Origin: Streptomyces antnestii
GTDB lineage: Bacteria; Actinomycetota; Actinomycetes; Streptomycetales; Streptomycetaceae
Direction: 5' to 3'
Length of the DNA stretch: 64,000 bases
Assembly: GCF_004005495.1 (NCBI RefSeq)
Contig: NZ_RZYA01000028.1
Coordinates: forward strand, 38,224-102,223
This document shows positions 53,425 to 63,050 of the stretch, piece after piece (position 1 is the first letter of the stretch; each line of letters opens with the position of its first letter). Below the pieces are notes generated by a model, which saw only the letters and a list, made by a program, of their open reading frames with translations, had not been told where the DNA came from and did not search any database. The position numbers and the translations under genes were made by a program.

Positions 53425-54393
53425 CTATGCGGCGGGGTTCGTGGGCAGGAGCCGGGCGAGCCAGTCGGTGCGGGTTCGGCGGGCTGTGGCCGAGATGTGT
53501 GCCTGCGGGTACAGGGCGTCGAATCCGTGGAAGCCGCCTGCCCAGACGTGGAGTTCGGCCTGGCCGCCGGCCGCCCAGATGCGGGTGGCGTAGTCGGTGT
53601 CCTCGTCGCGGAAGACTTCGGCGGAGCCGGTGTCGATGTAGGTGGTCGGCAGGCCCGCGAGGTCGTCGGCCAGGGCGGGTGAGACGTATGCGGGTACCTC
53701 GTCGTGGGTGAGGTCGCCGAGGAGGCAGCGCCATCCGAATCCGTTCATCTCGCGGGTCCAGACGCCGGGCCCGTTCGAGTACTGGAGGCTGGAGGTGGTG
53801 GTGTTGCGGTGGTCGAGCATGGGGCCGATCAGGACTTGGGCGGCGATCGTCGGGGTGCCGAGGTCGCGGGCCAGCAGGGTGACGCCGGCGGCGAGGCCGC
53901 CGCCCGCGCTGGCGCCTGCGACGATGATCCGGGCGGGGTCGATGCCCAGTTCGGCGGCGTGGTCGGCGATCCAGAGCAGTCCCTGGTAGCAGTCGTCGAC
54001 CGGGATGGTGCCGGTGGACTCGGGCGCGAGCCGGTAGTCGACGGAGACCACGACGGCGCCGAACTCGTCGAGCCACTCCAGCGGGATGTCGATCTGTGAG
54101 AAGCGGTCGCCCATGACCATCCCGCCGCCGTGCATCCAGTAGACGCAGGGTGCGGCAGCGGTGCGATCGCTGTTCGCGGGGCTGAAGACGGACAAGGGGA
54201 TCGGGGTGCCGTCCGGACTCGCAACGGTGACCTCGCGCCGGTCGACAGCGCGACCTTCGAGGACGAGTTCGACGGGCATCGAGGAGAAGGGGCGTACCTG
54301 AGCCAGCACTTCCGGGCTGAGCTGGGACATCAGCGGCATGTCGGCCAGGAGTTCATGCAGTTCGGGGTCGAGGGAGGGGCGTGCTGTGGTCAT
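53425..54393 (-). CDS. Alpha/beta hydrolase, HSL-type esterase
   Basis: A 322-residue hormone-sensitive-lipase family esterase. The oxyanion motif is WMHGGGMVMGD, the nucleophile is GASAGGG, and late Asp (EVFRDEDTDY) and His (GGFHGFDAL) complete the triad. It likely cleaves short acyl esters. ATG 54393 was chosen; the open frame upstream is the antisense of other sequence. It lies 105 bases after the small monooxygenase gene, probably in one transcript, and divergent from the AraC regulator. Confidence 0.88.
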   Translation of the reverse strand: MTTARPSLDPELHELLADMPLMSQLSPEVLAQVRPFSSMPVELVLEGRAVDRREVTVASPDGTPIPLSVFSPANSDRTAAAPCVYWMHGGGMVMGDRFSQIDIPLEWLDEFGAVVVSVDYRLAPESTGTIPVDDCYQGLLWIADHAAELGIDPARIIVAGASAGGGLAAGVTLLARDLGTPTIAAQVLIGPMLDHRNTTTSSLQYSNGPGVWTREMNGFGWRCLLGDLTHDEVPAYVSPALADDLAGLPTTYIDTGSAEVFRDEDTDYATRIWAAGGQAELHVWAGGFHGFDALYPQAHISATARRTRTDWLARLLPTNPAA

Positions 54394-54497
54394 GGTCGTT
54401 GCCTCTCGTGGGTGGTGGCGGGACGGTCGGGCGAGGACGGGGGCCACCTCGGTGGGCACCGAGGCAGCAGAGGCTGGGGTGTGGGGTGTTCGGCGGG

Positions 54498-54815
54498 TCA
54501 GAGGGCGGATTTGCCGCGGACCGGAACGTAGTCGGTGTACTCGGAGTCCTTGGCGAGCAGCGGGTCGATCTGCGCCACGATGGCCTGGGCGGTCCTGCCG
54601 GCGAAGACGCGGTGGTGGTCCTCCTCGCTGGTCCAGCCTTCGGCGACGTGGACGACGTCGGGGTCGGATGCGGAGCGGGAGACGAGGTAGACGAGGCAGT
54701 ATTCGCTCGCGCCGGGGCTGCCCTCGTTCAGTCCGGTCAGCAGCAGGTCGACGAGCTGGTCGCCCATACCGGGCCTGGCGGTCAGGGTGGCGCTGAAGCC
54801 GTAGTCGGCAATCAT
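54498..54815 (-). CDS. Antibiotic biosynthesis monooxygenase-like (ABM) small protein
   Basis: A 105-residue ferredoxin-like dimeric alpha-beta barrel: GFSATLTARPGMGDQLVDLL at the start, HVAEGWTSEEDHHRVFAGRT and the C-terminal strand region. These enzymes oxidise aromatic rings without cofactor, or act as small stress proteins. GAGAAGGAA precedes ATG 54815. Divergent from the AraC gene at 54965 across 149 bases. Confidence 0.82.
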   Translation of the reverse strand: MIADYGFSATLTARPGMGDQLVDLLLTGLNEGSPGASEYCLVYLVSRSASDPDVVHVAEGWTSEEDHHRVFAGRTAQAIVAQIDPLLAKDSEYTDYVPVRGKSAL

Positions 54816-54964
54816 GGATTCCTTCTCTTCCTCTTCGGTGATGGAGTGCGGTGATTCCATTCAAGCGGGTTGACCTGCGAAAACGTTAGACAGATACTCG
54901 TTTGCACTTGCACGATCCTCTCGACTTTGGGAACCACGGCGCCAAATGGTGCTGCAATGGACGC

Positions 54965-55870
54965 ATGTACCTCGAAGAACTCCGCACCCTGCTGGCCCGC
55001 CATGCGCGGCCCGACTGGACCACCGCCGTCGACGGCGTCCTCATCTCGAAGGTCGACCGCCCTGATCCGCCGGCGCCTTCGATGTCCGGCACGCTCCTGG
55101 CGGTCATCGCGCAGGGCGCCAAACGCCTCGCCCTGGGGGAGAGGGTGTTCGAGTACGGGCCCGGGCAGTACCTGGTTGCATCCGTCGATCTGCCTGTCAC
55201 AGGGCAGTTCACCCAGGCCGACCCCAAGCAGCCGGCGCTGGGGTTCGGTCTCGTCCTGGAACCGTCCGCCGTTGCCGAGCTGCTGCTTGAGGCCGGGCCC
55301 GCAGACGCCCCCCGGAGCAGCGGGGGCGCGCCGTCGGGAATCGCCGTCAGTGACGCTCCGGCCGCGCTGCTGGACGCGGTGGTCCGCCTGCTGCGTCTGC
55401 TCGACGAGCCCCGCGACCGGGCCGTACTGGCCCCGCTGGTCAAGCGCGAGATCCTGTGGCGTCTGATCACCGGCGAGCAGGGTGCGACGGTTCGCCAGCT
55501 CGGCCTGGCCGACAGCAGCCTCAGCCACATCTCGCGGGCCGTGCGCTGGATCCGCGAGCACTACGCGCAGCCCTTCCGGGTCGAGGACGTGGCGCGGCAG
55601 TCCGGCATGGGCGTCTCCGCCTTCTACCGCAACTTCCAAGCGGTGACCGCGATGAGCCCCATCCAGTTCCAGAAGCAGATCCGGCTCCAGGAGGCCCGGC
55701 TGCTGCTCGCCACCCACCCCGCAGACGTCACCGGAGTCGGCCACCGCGTCGGCTACGACAACCCGTCGCAGTTCAGCCGGGAGTACCGCCGCCAGTTCGG
55801 CGCGCCCCCCAGCCAGGACGCCGCCCGCCTGCGTCAGGCCGTGCGTGCGCCGGCAGGTCTCCTGCCCTGA
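54965..55870 (+). CDS. AraC-family transcriptional regulator
   Basis: A 301-residue regulator with an AraC_N-type cupin sensor (SGTLLAVIAQGAKRLALGER, FEYGPGQYLVASVDLPVTGQ) and a C-terminal double helix-turn-helix (RVEDVARQSGMGVSAFYRNF, VGYDNPSQFSREYRRQFGAP). It probably controls the divergent monooxygenase-esterase pair and perhaps the SDR gene downstream, sensing a small molecule. ATG 54965 is preferred to the farther start at 54902. Confidence 0.9.
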   Translation: MYLEELRTLLARHARPDWTTAVDGVLISKVDRPDPPAPSMSGTLLAVIAQGAKRLALGERVFEYGPGQYLVASVDLPVTGQFTQADPKQPALGFGLVLEPSAVAELLLEAGPADAPRSSGGAPSGIAVSDAPAALLDAVVRLLRLLDEPRDRAVLAPLVKREILWRLITGEQGATVRQLGLADSSLSHISRAVRWIREHYAQPFRVEDVARQSGMGVSAFYRNFQAVTAMSPIQFQKQIRLQEARLLLATHPADVTGVGHRVGYDNPSQFSREYRRQFGAPPSQDAARLRQAVRAPAGLLP

Positions 55871-56029
55871 GCTGGGTGGGCTTTACTGGAGGATCGTGCA
55901 AGGAGTAGCGAGGATAGTTCTACTATCTCCGCAGGTCAGAACGATTCAATGGGATCACCGGTTCTCCCGTGGAGCAGGAAAATGCCTGCCCACCCGTATG
56001 GATCCCACCACATCGCAAAGGGGCACACC

Positions 56030-56779
56030 ATGAAGACAGTTCTGATCACTGGTACCTCATCCGGGTACGGGCGGGAGACCGCCCGCTACTTCCACTCGCA
56101 GGGATGGAACGTCATCGCCACGATGCGGACGCCGCGTCCAGGCGTCCTTCCTGAGTCGGACCGGCTCCGCGTCATCGAGCTCGACGTGACCAGGCCCGAG
56201 AGCATCACCGCCGCGTTCGAGGCCGAGGGCCCCATCGATGTCCTGGTCAACAACGCGGGCGTGCCCTCGATCAGCGTGTTCGAGGGCACTCCCATGGCCC
56301 GAGTGCGGGAGGTCTTCGAGACCAACACGTTCGGCGTGATGGCGATGACACAGGCGGTGCTGCCCCAGTTCCGCGAGCGTGGCTCCGGCGTGGTGGTCAA
56401 CGTGACCTCGAGCGTGGTGCTGGGGCACATGCCGCTCTCGGCCGTCTACAAGGCGAGCAAGATGGCCATCGAGGGGTTCACCGCATCCCTCGCGCTCGAG
56501 CTCGCGCCGTTCGGTGTGCGGGCGAAGACGGTCGAGCCGGGCGCCTGCCTGACGACGAACTTCGCGGCCAACGCGACGAAGGGCGCCTCGCTGGACGAGC
56601 TGGTCCCGGCGCCCTACGCACCATGGGCGAAGAAGGCCATGGGCGACTTCACGGGCCAGGACCTGTTCACCAAGGAGAGCGACGTCGCCGAGACAGTGTG
56701 GCGAGCCGTGCACGACACGACCGGCCAGCTGCGATTCCCCGCCGGCCCCGACGCGGTCTCGCTCTCCCAGGCGAAGTGA
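56030..56779 (+). CDS. Short-chain dehydrogenase/reductase
   Basis: A 249-residue classical SDR: TGTSSGYGRETARYF for NADP binding, NNAGVPSISVFEG, catalytic Ser in VNVTSSVVLG and Tyr/Lys in SAVYKASKMAIEG. It lies 159 bases after the AraC gene on the same strand and follows GCAAAGGGG before the ATG. The substrate is unknown. The set of AraC, ABM, esterase and SDR resembles a small detoxification regulon. Confidence 0.88.
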   Translation: MKTVLITGTSSGYGRETARYFHSQGWNVIATMRTPRPGVLPESDRLRVIELDVTRPESITAAFEAEGPIDVLVNNAGVPSISVFEGTPMARVREVFETNTFGVMAMTQAVLPQFRERGSGVVVNVTSSVVLGHMPLSAVYKASKMAIEGFTASLALELAPFGVRAKTVEPGACLTTNFAANATKGASLDELVPAPYAPWAKKAMGDFTGQDLFTKESDVAETVWRAVHDTTGQLRFPAGPDAVSLSQAK

Positions 56780-57707
56780 TCAGCCAGCAGGCAAGGTCAC
56801 GCCGCACTGATACCAGGAGCCGGCCCCGCGCCCACGCACCGGGTCGGCTCGCCGTCGGGCGCTCACCCCGATGAACGGGAACCTGACCAACGACGAGAAG
56901 CCGGACCGGTTCGGCCCGCCGTGCTCTTGGCTCCGGCCCCCAGGCCCCGAGCACTATCCGCGCCTCCCAGGCCGACCTGATCCACGCCCTGCCCGGCATC
57001 CGCCTCCCCGACGTCGCCGAGCTGCGCGCCCGGGGCGTGGCCGGGTGCCTCACAGAGCCAGCACCGGCACCGCGGCGCACCCTCGGAGCCGGCGGCCGCG
57101 CCGACGAGGAGCTTCCCGCCTGAGTCGACGGCCGCCGTGCTGCTCCGCGCCGTCCAGGACCTCTGCGACCCATAACCCTCCCTGCACACCACCTACCAGG
57201 CGCCAACTCCCCACAAAAAGGAACCAAGTTGAGCCCCTCGACCCTGCGCGCGGCCCTGCCCCCGCCCCGCCGCGCCCCCAACGTTCAAGCCGCCCGCGAG
57301 GCCCTGCACCGCGCCCTGAGGCTGCTGGACGACCCCACCCCGCCCCCGGAGCACTGAGCGACGCCCGCAAGCCGCACACGCCGCCGCCGAGGCCGTCCCC
57401 TACCGGTGGGAGGACCGCCACCGCGCCGAGTTCCGCCGGAACGTGCAGACGACCACCTGCCGGGCGTCGACATGCACCCGGTGCGCCGCGTACGCGGCCG
57501 GCGACCCACCCCCGCTCACCGGCTGGTGAACCCCGTCTTCCGCTGCTGGTGCACCCACCGCCCGAAGGAGGAAGTCCTTCGTGACGCCGGCCTCGGTGTT
57601 GTACGGCACTGGGTACAGGCCAATGATCTCGTTCTCCGCCCGCCCCCGGATGAGGGCCTGGTAGCCCTCCAGCCACACTGAGGATGGTGCCTCCAGGCCC
57701 GCGGTCG
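56780..57707. other. Region with small ORFs and fragments
   Basis: Besides the small ORF at 57229, coding-like scraps appear: a plus frame near 57400-57528 reading YRWEDRHRAEFRRNVQTTTC and then Cys-rich, and a minus frame near 57590-57710 reading SVWLEGYQALIRGRAENEII. None is complete. I see no intact longer gene. Confidence 0.35.
57229..57357 (+). CDS. Possible small protein (42 aa)
   Basis: A TTG at 57229 lies 7 bases after AAAAAGGAA and opens a 42-codon frame (STLRAALPPPRRAPNVQAAR, EALHRALRLLDD). The ribosome site is good but the family is unknown. Confidence 0.35.
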   Translation: MSPSTLRAALPPPRRAPNVQAAREALHRALRLLDDPTPPPEH

Positions 57708-58931
57708 TCATCGCTTTCGTGCTGCGCCTGCTCGCGATGCGATTCCACTGGCGAGCGCCGCGCGCTTGGAACCGGCGTGCCGATGTGGCTGAGGAAGAGT
57801 TCCCGACGCCTGCCCCATCATCTGCTGGCTGAGCCAGGTGAACACTGCCGGGATCTGCGGCCGCCACACGGCCATGCTGTGGCCGCCGGCGCTGCGGGGG
57901 ACAAACACCGCGCGCACCACCGTCGGAGGCCTGGCGATCTGCCGCAGCGCAGCGGCCGCCTGGTAGCCGTCGCCGGCCTCACCGGAGAGGTAGAGCGAGA
58001 TCCGGGGCAGGGTGCGATAGCCCTTCAGCAGGAAGTAGGGGTTGTTCCGCCGCCGCAGCTGGATGCTCTGTGCGGCGAGTGAGTCGCGTTCGCCGATCGG
58101 GTCGTTGTAGCCGGACAGGCTGATCGCGGCCCGGTAGCGGTCGGGATGGGCGACCACGAGTTTCACCGCGCAGTGCGCACCCGCGGAGTAGCCGGCGGCG
58201 GCCCAGCCGTCCGGCGCGGACTGGGCGCGGAAGTTGTCCGTCACCATCTTGGGCACGTCGATGCTGAGCCAGCTGTCGGCGTTCACGGCGCCCGGGATGT
58301 TCGCGCAGCCCGTGTCGACCTTGGCGATGAGATTGGTGCGCGGCGCCACCAGGATGAACGGTGCCACCCGTCCGCTCTGCATCAGCGGCAGCAGTTGCTC
58401 GTGGGCCTTCATGGAGCCGAACCATGCCTTCGCCGACCCCGGGTAGCCCGACAGCAGCTCCACGACCGGGAACTTCTTGTTCTTGTATACGGGATCGTTG
58501 TACTGCGGCGGCAGCCAGACGTAGACCTCGGCGTCGACGCCCGACACCCGGCCCTTGAGCTGGGTGACGCGCACCCCGCCGGCCGCGTGCATGCTCGGCC
58601 CGTCGGCCTGCGTGAAGGCCTGGCGGACCTTCGGCAGGGCCTTTATCTGGACCCCGCCCGTGCCATCCTTGCCGAGGTTGGCGGCCCGCTGCACATGGTT
58701 GCCCGTGCCCAGCAGGTCGGCCCAGTTGTCGTACAGGTTGTTGGCGTTGTTCACCAGGACGAAGACCAGGGTGACCGCCATGACCTGCGCGAACAGCAGC
58801 ATCAGCATCCGGGCGGCGTGGCGCACGACCACCGGTCCACGGATCCGGGACCACAGGAGCAGCGGCAGGATGAGGGCAACCGCCACCAGGACGATCGACG
58901 TGAAGAGCAACGGCGTTCCTGTGAGACTCAT
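57708..58931 (-). CDS. Membrane-anchored alpha/beta-hydrolase esterase
   Basis: A 407-residue protein with two N-terminal membrane helices (about residues 8-26 and 40-60), then an esterase-D/antigen-85-like domain: YVWLPPQYNDPVY, ELLSGYPGSAKAWF, nucleophile in AAAGYSAGAHCA, and His in GGHSMAVWRPQIP. The domain would lie outside the membrane. Such proteins include putative mycolyl- or acyl-transferases and esterases of unknown substrate. The gene ends 80 bases beyond the last conserved block in a basic tail, which may be an added sequence. Confidence 0.82.
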   Translation of the reverse strand: MSLTGTPLLFTSIVLVAVALILPLLLWSRIRGPVVVRHAARMLMLLFAQVMAVTLVFVLVNNANNLYDNWADLLGTGNHVQRAANLGKDGTGGVQIKALPKVRQAFTQADGPSMHAAGGVRVTQLKGRVSGVDAEVYVWLPPQYNDPVYKNKKFPVVELLSGYPGSAKAWFGSMKAHEQLLPLMQSGRVAPFILVAPRTNLIAKVDTGCANIPGAVNADSWLSIDVPKMVTDNFRAQSAPDGWAAAGYSAGAHCAVKLVVAHPDRYRAAISLSGYNDPIGERDSLAAQSIQLRRRNNPYFLLKGYRTLPRISLYLSGEAGDGYQAAAALRQIARPPTVVRAVFVPRSAGGHSMAVWRPQIPAVFTWLSQQMMGQASGTLPQPHRHAGSKRAALASGIASRAGAARKR

Positions 58932-59036
58932 CAGCTATTGGGCTCTTCCTGTGGACATCGACCTACATGCACGCCTTCTTAGAGGGAATCAACCGGCCGC
59001 AGGTTACGGACGAGGGGGCCACTTACCAAGAAATTG

Positions 59037-59078
59037 CCAAAACCCACCTGCGGCTTACCAAAACCCACCTGCGGCTTG
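59037..59078 (+). repeat. 21-base tandem repeat, two units
   Basis: CCAAAACCCACCTGCGGCTT followed by A or G, twice in a row, in frame as K-T-H-L-R-L. A short stretch of shared sequence (CCGCAGGTTA) lies 30 bases upstream. Confidence 0.6.
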
Positions 59079-59170
59079 CCGGAATCCGGCGCCGCGATGG
59101 TTCGACGGAACGCCACGAAGGTGGAACCAAAGCTACTGCTCAGCAATATCGGCCTGCGCAGACTGTGACA

Positions 59171-59389
59171 CCCCGGCACGCGCCACACGGGCCATCGACA
59201 CCCCCGCCCCGCCCACGGGCGCCGGTGGCTCGACCTGTGCCGCACCTGCATGATCACCAGCACCAAGCAGGCCCCCCGCCCCGCCCGTACCGCTCACCGA
59301 GACCATGGCCACCGTCCGCGAAGCGGCCCCGCAACGCCGTCGTCTCGACGGCCGTCATGCTGCTCGTCGACCCCGTGCACGCAACGCCC
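59171..59389 (+). repeat. Direct repeat of a broken hypothetical gene, copy B
   Basis: Near-duplicate of 51867-52080 with small indels. The frame changes differ from copy A, so the copies have decayed independently. Confidence 0.7.
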
Positions 59390-59785
59390 TGACCCCGGAC
59401 CGCAGTTCCTGATTCAGCATCGGAGCGGCTTTGCGGTTTTGGTATCGCCGCCGGGGAGTGCCGAAGGGTCCGGTCAGGGACTTGCGCAATGCTCCCGCGA
59501 CACGCGGGGGTGGGCCGCTGGTGCCATGAACGGAGCACTTCACCTCATTGGGCCGTCACCACGGTCGACAGTGCCGACGCGCGGTGAGGGGTGGGAAGGC
59601 TCGCGAATCCAACCGCGCTGCTGCGCGTCGGTCCCGGCCCCGGGGCTGAGTGAGTGTTTGGGGTCCAGCGTCACGGACGGACTCATCGTGATCGATCGCG
59701 AGAGTGAGCTGCACTCGCGGCTCACCCAGCACTTCGCATCGAAGAAGAGGTGTCGGCCACCAGGCCGGTCCGGACCGGAGGATTT

Positions 59786-60066
59786 ATGTCGACCGACCGC
59801 ACGACCATCCTGATCCTGGCTCTGCTCTGTGCTGCTGTGGCGGGGATCGCTGTCACCGTCCGGCCCCGCACGTCGCCCGGCGCGGCACCGGGCACGGATC
59901 CGGCCTGGGCGTGGACCGCTGGGTCGTGGAAGGAGCGATCGCGCTGCTGCACTGGTTCCGCCGCCTGCGCATCCGCTGGGAGATCCGCGACGACATCCAC
60001 CACGCGTTCGTCACCCTCGGCTGCGCCGTCATCTGCTGGCGACGACTGCGCACCACACGCTGTTGA
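59786..60066 (+). pseudogene. Small membrane protein, frameshifted
   Basis: ATG 59786 follows GGAGGATTT and reads MSTDRTTILILALLCAAVAG. Near 59890 the sequence continues in the next frame with a second helix-like and basic tail (AIALLHWFRRLRIRWEIRDD, HAFVTLGCAVICW). Joined it would be about 92 residues. The original frame runs on into low-quality sequence. Confidence 0.55.
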
Positions 60067-60149
60067 GCGTAAGGGCAAGCGATGCGCTCCAGGGGATGGC
60101 CTGCTCGATGCGTCAGAACGCATACGTGGCCAGTCCGGCCCCCACAGCC

Positions 60150-60896
60150 TCACATCCGGGATCTCAGCACGTCGACCTCACAGCCCGGCGCGAAGGGGTC
60201 GAAGCCGTGCTCGACCAGCCAGCGAACCCCCAGCAGGCTTCGCAACGACCACCAGGCGTGGATCACGTCGAGGTCGACATCGGTGCCATAACCGGCGATG
60301 ACGTCGTCGAGGTGCTCCTCGTGTCCGAGCGTCAAGGTGGCGAGGTCGAACAGGGCATCACCCCGGCCCGCCTCGGACCAGTCGATGATGCCCGTGACCT
60401 CGTCGCCGTCGACGAAGACGTGATCGATCTGCAGGTCGCCGTGCGTGAACGCCGGAATCCACGGCCGGAGCGCGGCCTCGGCGACCTGGCGGTTGCGGGT
60501 GACCAGGGCGGCGGGCAGGACGCCGTTCGTCACCAGCAACTCGCACTCGCCGTCGAGTTCCGCCGCCAACTCGTCGGGACTCCGGCGGCGCCGACCGGCC
60601 CAGGGCGGCAACGGTGCTTCGTGCAGCTTCCGGATGGCGGCGCCCGCCGCGGCCCACGCCACCGGCGACGCGGTTGACGGCTCACCGAGACGGCCGAGCA
60701 CCGTCCCCGGGAGTGCGGCGATCGCGAGGACGGGCGCCTTGCGCCACAGGACCTCCGGGGTCGGGACCGGCGCGAGGGACATAGCCTCGACCTCGACGTC
60801 GATGCGCGCCTGATCGGCGTCCACCTTCAGGAACACGTCGCCGACGCGCAGAGTCGCGCGCTCGGAATGGGCGACGACGACTTTGACCTCATCCAT
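60150..60896 (-). CDS. Aminoglycoside phosphotransferase-like (APH) kinase
   Basis: A 248-residue kinase-fold protein. The catalytic loop is FTHGDLQIDHVFVDG with the Asp, and the metal-binding loop is GIIDWSEAGRGD. Residues VFLKVDADQARIDVEVEAM supply the ATP-site Lys and Glu. Such proteins phosphorylate aminoglycosides, macrolides or unknown metabolites; resistance cannot be inferred. Start is ATG 60896. It is next to the IS5 fragment that truncates tap. Confidence 0.85.
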   Translation of the reverse strand: MDEVKVVVAHSERATLRVGDVFLKVDADQARIDVEVEAMSLAPVPTPEVLWRKAPVLAIAALPGTVLGRLGEPSTASPVAWAAAGAAIRKLHEAPLPPWAGRRRRSPDELAAELDGECELLVTNGVLPAALVTRNRQVAEAALRPWIPAFTHGDLQIDHVFVDGDEVTGIIDWSEAGRGDALFDLATLTLGHEEHLDDVIAGYGTDVDLDVIHAWWSLRSLLGVRWLVEHGFDPFAPGCEVDVLRSRM

Positions 60897-61064
60897 GGGC
60901 GACCAGTATCCCGGGGAAGTTCGCCGACGTCGCCGGGTTTATCGCATGCGATTACGCGGCTGCCCGCGTCCCGCTACCCGGCGACCTCGTGCACGACACC
61001 ATCCTCTGACCAGGTCAAGCCCACCATTTTTGTTAGGAGTCCTAAGAGGGCATCTGATCAACGT

Positions 61065-61325
61065 TCAGGGCGTGTTGACCGATTCGCCGGTTTCGATTCG
61101 CCAGGTTGGTGTGGATTCTCCCGTGAGCTCGCGGCTCATTTTGTTAGCCATCGCCCAGTGGATCATTGCCCGGGACCGCTGAGGCAGGGTTTCGTAGTCC
61201 CGCGCCAGGCGTCGGTGCTGCATCAGCCAGCCGAAGGTCCGCTCGATCACCCACCTCTTCGGCAGGGGCTGGAAGCCCTTTACTGTCGGCCGTTTGACGA
61301 CCTCGACGTCGATGCCCAGGCCGGC
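61065..61325 (-). pseudogene. IS5-family transposase, C-terminal fragment
   Basis: GIDVEVVKRPTVKGFQPLPK followed by RWVIERTFGWLMQHRRLARD is the Glu-containing C-terminal region of IS5-type transposases, ending at a stop at 61065. The N-terminal part is lost where the sequence meets tap (about 61325-61340). Beyond its stop, near 61030-61050, the element end TTAGGAGTCCTAA is palindromic. Confidence 0.82.
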
Positions 61326-61339
61326 ACCGTGCCGGAACA

Positions 61340-63039
61340 CACTGGTCGACGGGCAGGTGCTGGCGTACTGCACCGGCGGCCTGGTCCTCGACGTGCCCGC
61401 CAAGTCCCTCCCGTCCCTGGTCGACTGGACGCTCAAGGAGGCGAAGCTCGGTCAGCCGAAGCTCTCTAAGCCGGGCAAGGACGCCGATCCGCTCCTCGTG
61501 CTCACCGAGGCTGCCCTGGAGCGCTACGGCCTCCCGGCCACGCTCACCGAGGAGGAGAAGCTCGCCGGGCGGATCCCTGAGGGCCACAAGGTCATCAAGC
61601 AGCTCACGCGCGCGCAGTGGCAGTTGACGAAGCGTGGGTTCGGCCCGTGGGCGCGGATCTACCGCCCGGCCACCGGATCGGAACGGGCCTGCGTGCAGCT
61701 GTGCATCCCGTCGTGGAACGCGCTGGACACCCGGCACTGGGGCGAGGCCGGGCAGCTTCCACCAGCTGAACTGGCCCGCGTGCTGGGCGTGTACGCGTCC
61801 CGGGTGATGACCCCGCGCGGCTCCACCGCGGTGACCGGCCTCGAGCTGATGACCGCGCTGCACCCGGCGACCCGCGCCTCCGCGCAGGATGCCGACGGTA
61901 AGCGGCACTCCGAGCACAACCCCGGCTCGCTCGGGAAGGACCCGCTCGACTGCGCGCCGTGCGAGGCCCCGGACGGGCACCCGCTCCTCAAGGACCTGCC
62001 CCGCTTCCACGTACGCGGCCCCGGCGAGAAGCTGTTCGAGGAGGCATACGACTGGGCCCGGCCGATGACGGATGCCGAGTGCACCCTGCGCCACCTCGTC
62101 GGCATCGACGTCAACATGGCCTTCGCCGCCGGAGCAAACGGCCTGAACGTCGGTCTCGGAGCACCCACCCACGTCACGAACCCGGTCTTCGACCCCAAGC
62201 TGCCCGGCAGCTGGCTGGTCGACCTCTCACACGTCGACCTGTCGAAAGTAAAGGTCGCCAAGGACACGTGGGTGGAGCTGGACGGCTCGTTGCTGCCCAG
62301 CCCGTTCACACCGAAGGGCGAGCGCCCCGAAGGGCCGGCCTGGTACGCGACACCGACCGTGGCATACGCCGTGGAACTCGGCTACGAAGTCCGCCCGGTG
62401 GAGGCGTGGGTGCGGCGGGAGAACGGCCGCTACCTGGACGGCTGGTACAACCGGCTGCGCGACGCCTACCTCGCCACGATGGCCGACCTCGGCGTCGACG
62501 CCGACCTCGCCCGGCACGACTTCCTCACGGCGATGGACGACTACAAGGCCCGGGACCCGGAGCTCGCGATCGTCGTCTCGGCGGTCAAGGCGACCGTGAA
62601 GGGCGGCCTGGGCAAGCTCCGCGAGCGCCCCCGCGGGGAGGGCTGGCGGCCCGGCGAGCCGTGGCGCGCCCTGTCCCGGCCCACCTGGCGGCCGGACATC
62701 CGCGCGGCGGTCATCTCCCGCACCCGCATCAACCTGCACCGCAAGATTGTCAAGCACGCCGCCTTCACCGGGCAGTACCCGGTACCGGTAGCAGTCCTGT
62801 CCGACTGTGTCGTCTACGCCGCGGGCGGTCCCTCGCCGCTGGACTTCCTGCCCTACCTGGAGGGCAAGCCGCTGCCCGGCGGCTTCAAGCTCGGCATCAA
62901 CCCCGGCCTGGTCAAGCACGAGGGCACCCAGTCCGTCCTGTGGGGTGAGGAGGTCCGCGAGCGGTTCAACGCCCCTGAGCTCAACCTCGCCCGGTACATC
63001 AAGGACGGCACCGTCACCGACGTCGACAACGGCGAGTAG
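61340..63039 (+). pseudogene. tap: tap, telomere-associated protein gene, 5'-truncated
   Basis: The about 566 remaining codons match the classical Streptomyces Tap: KVIKQLTRAQWQLTKRGFGP, RACVQLCIPSWNALDTRHWG, RHLVGIDVNMAFAAGANGLN and VVSAVKATVKGGLGKL. Full Tap is about 740 residues; the N-terminal helix-turn-helix part is missing and replaced by an IS5 fragment. An open frame from 61294 with a TTG start exists but encodes transposon-derived codons. The usual stop ...TVTDVDNGE is intact, 11 bases before tpg. Confidence 0.9.
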
Positions 63040-63050
63040 GGGAGTAGGCA

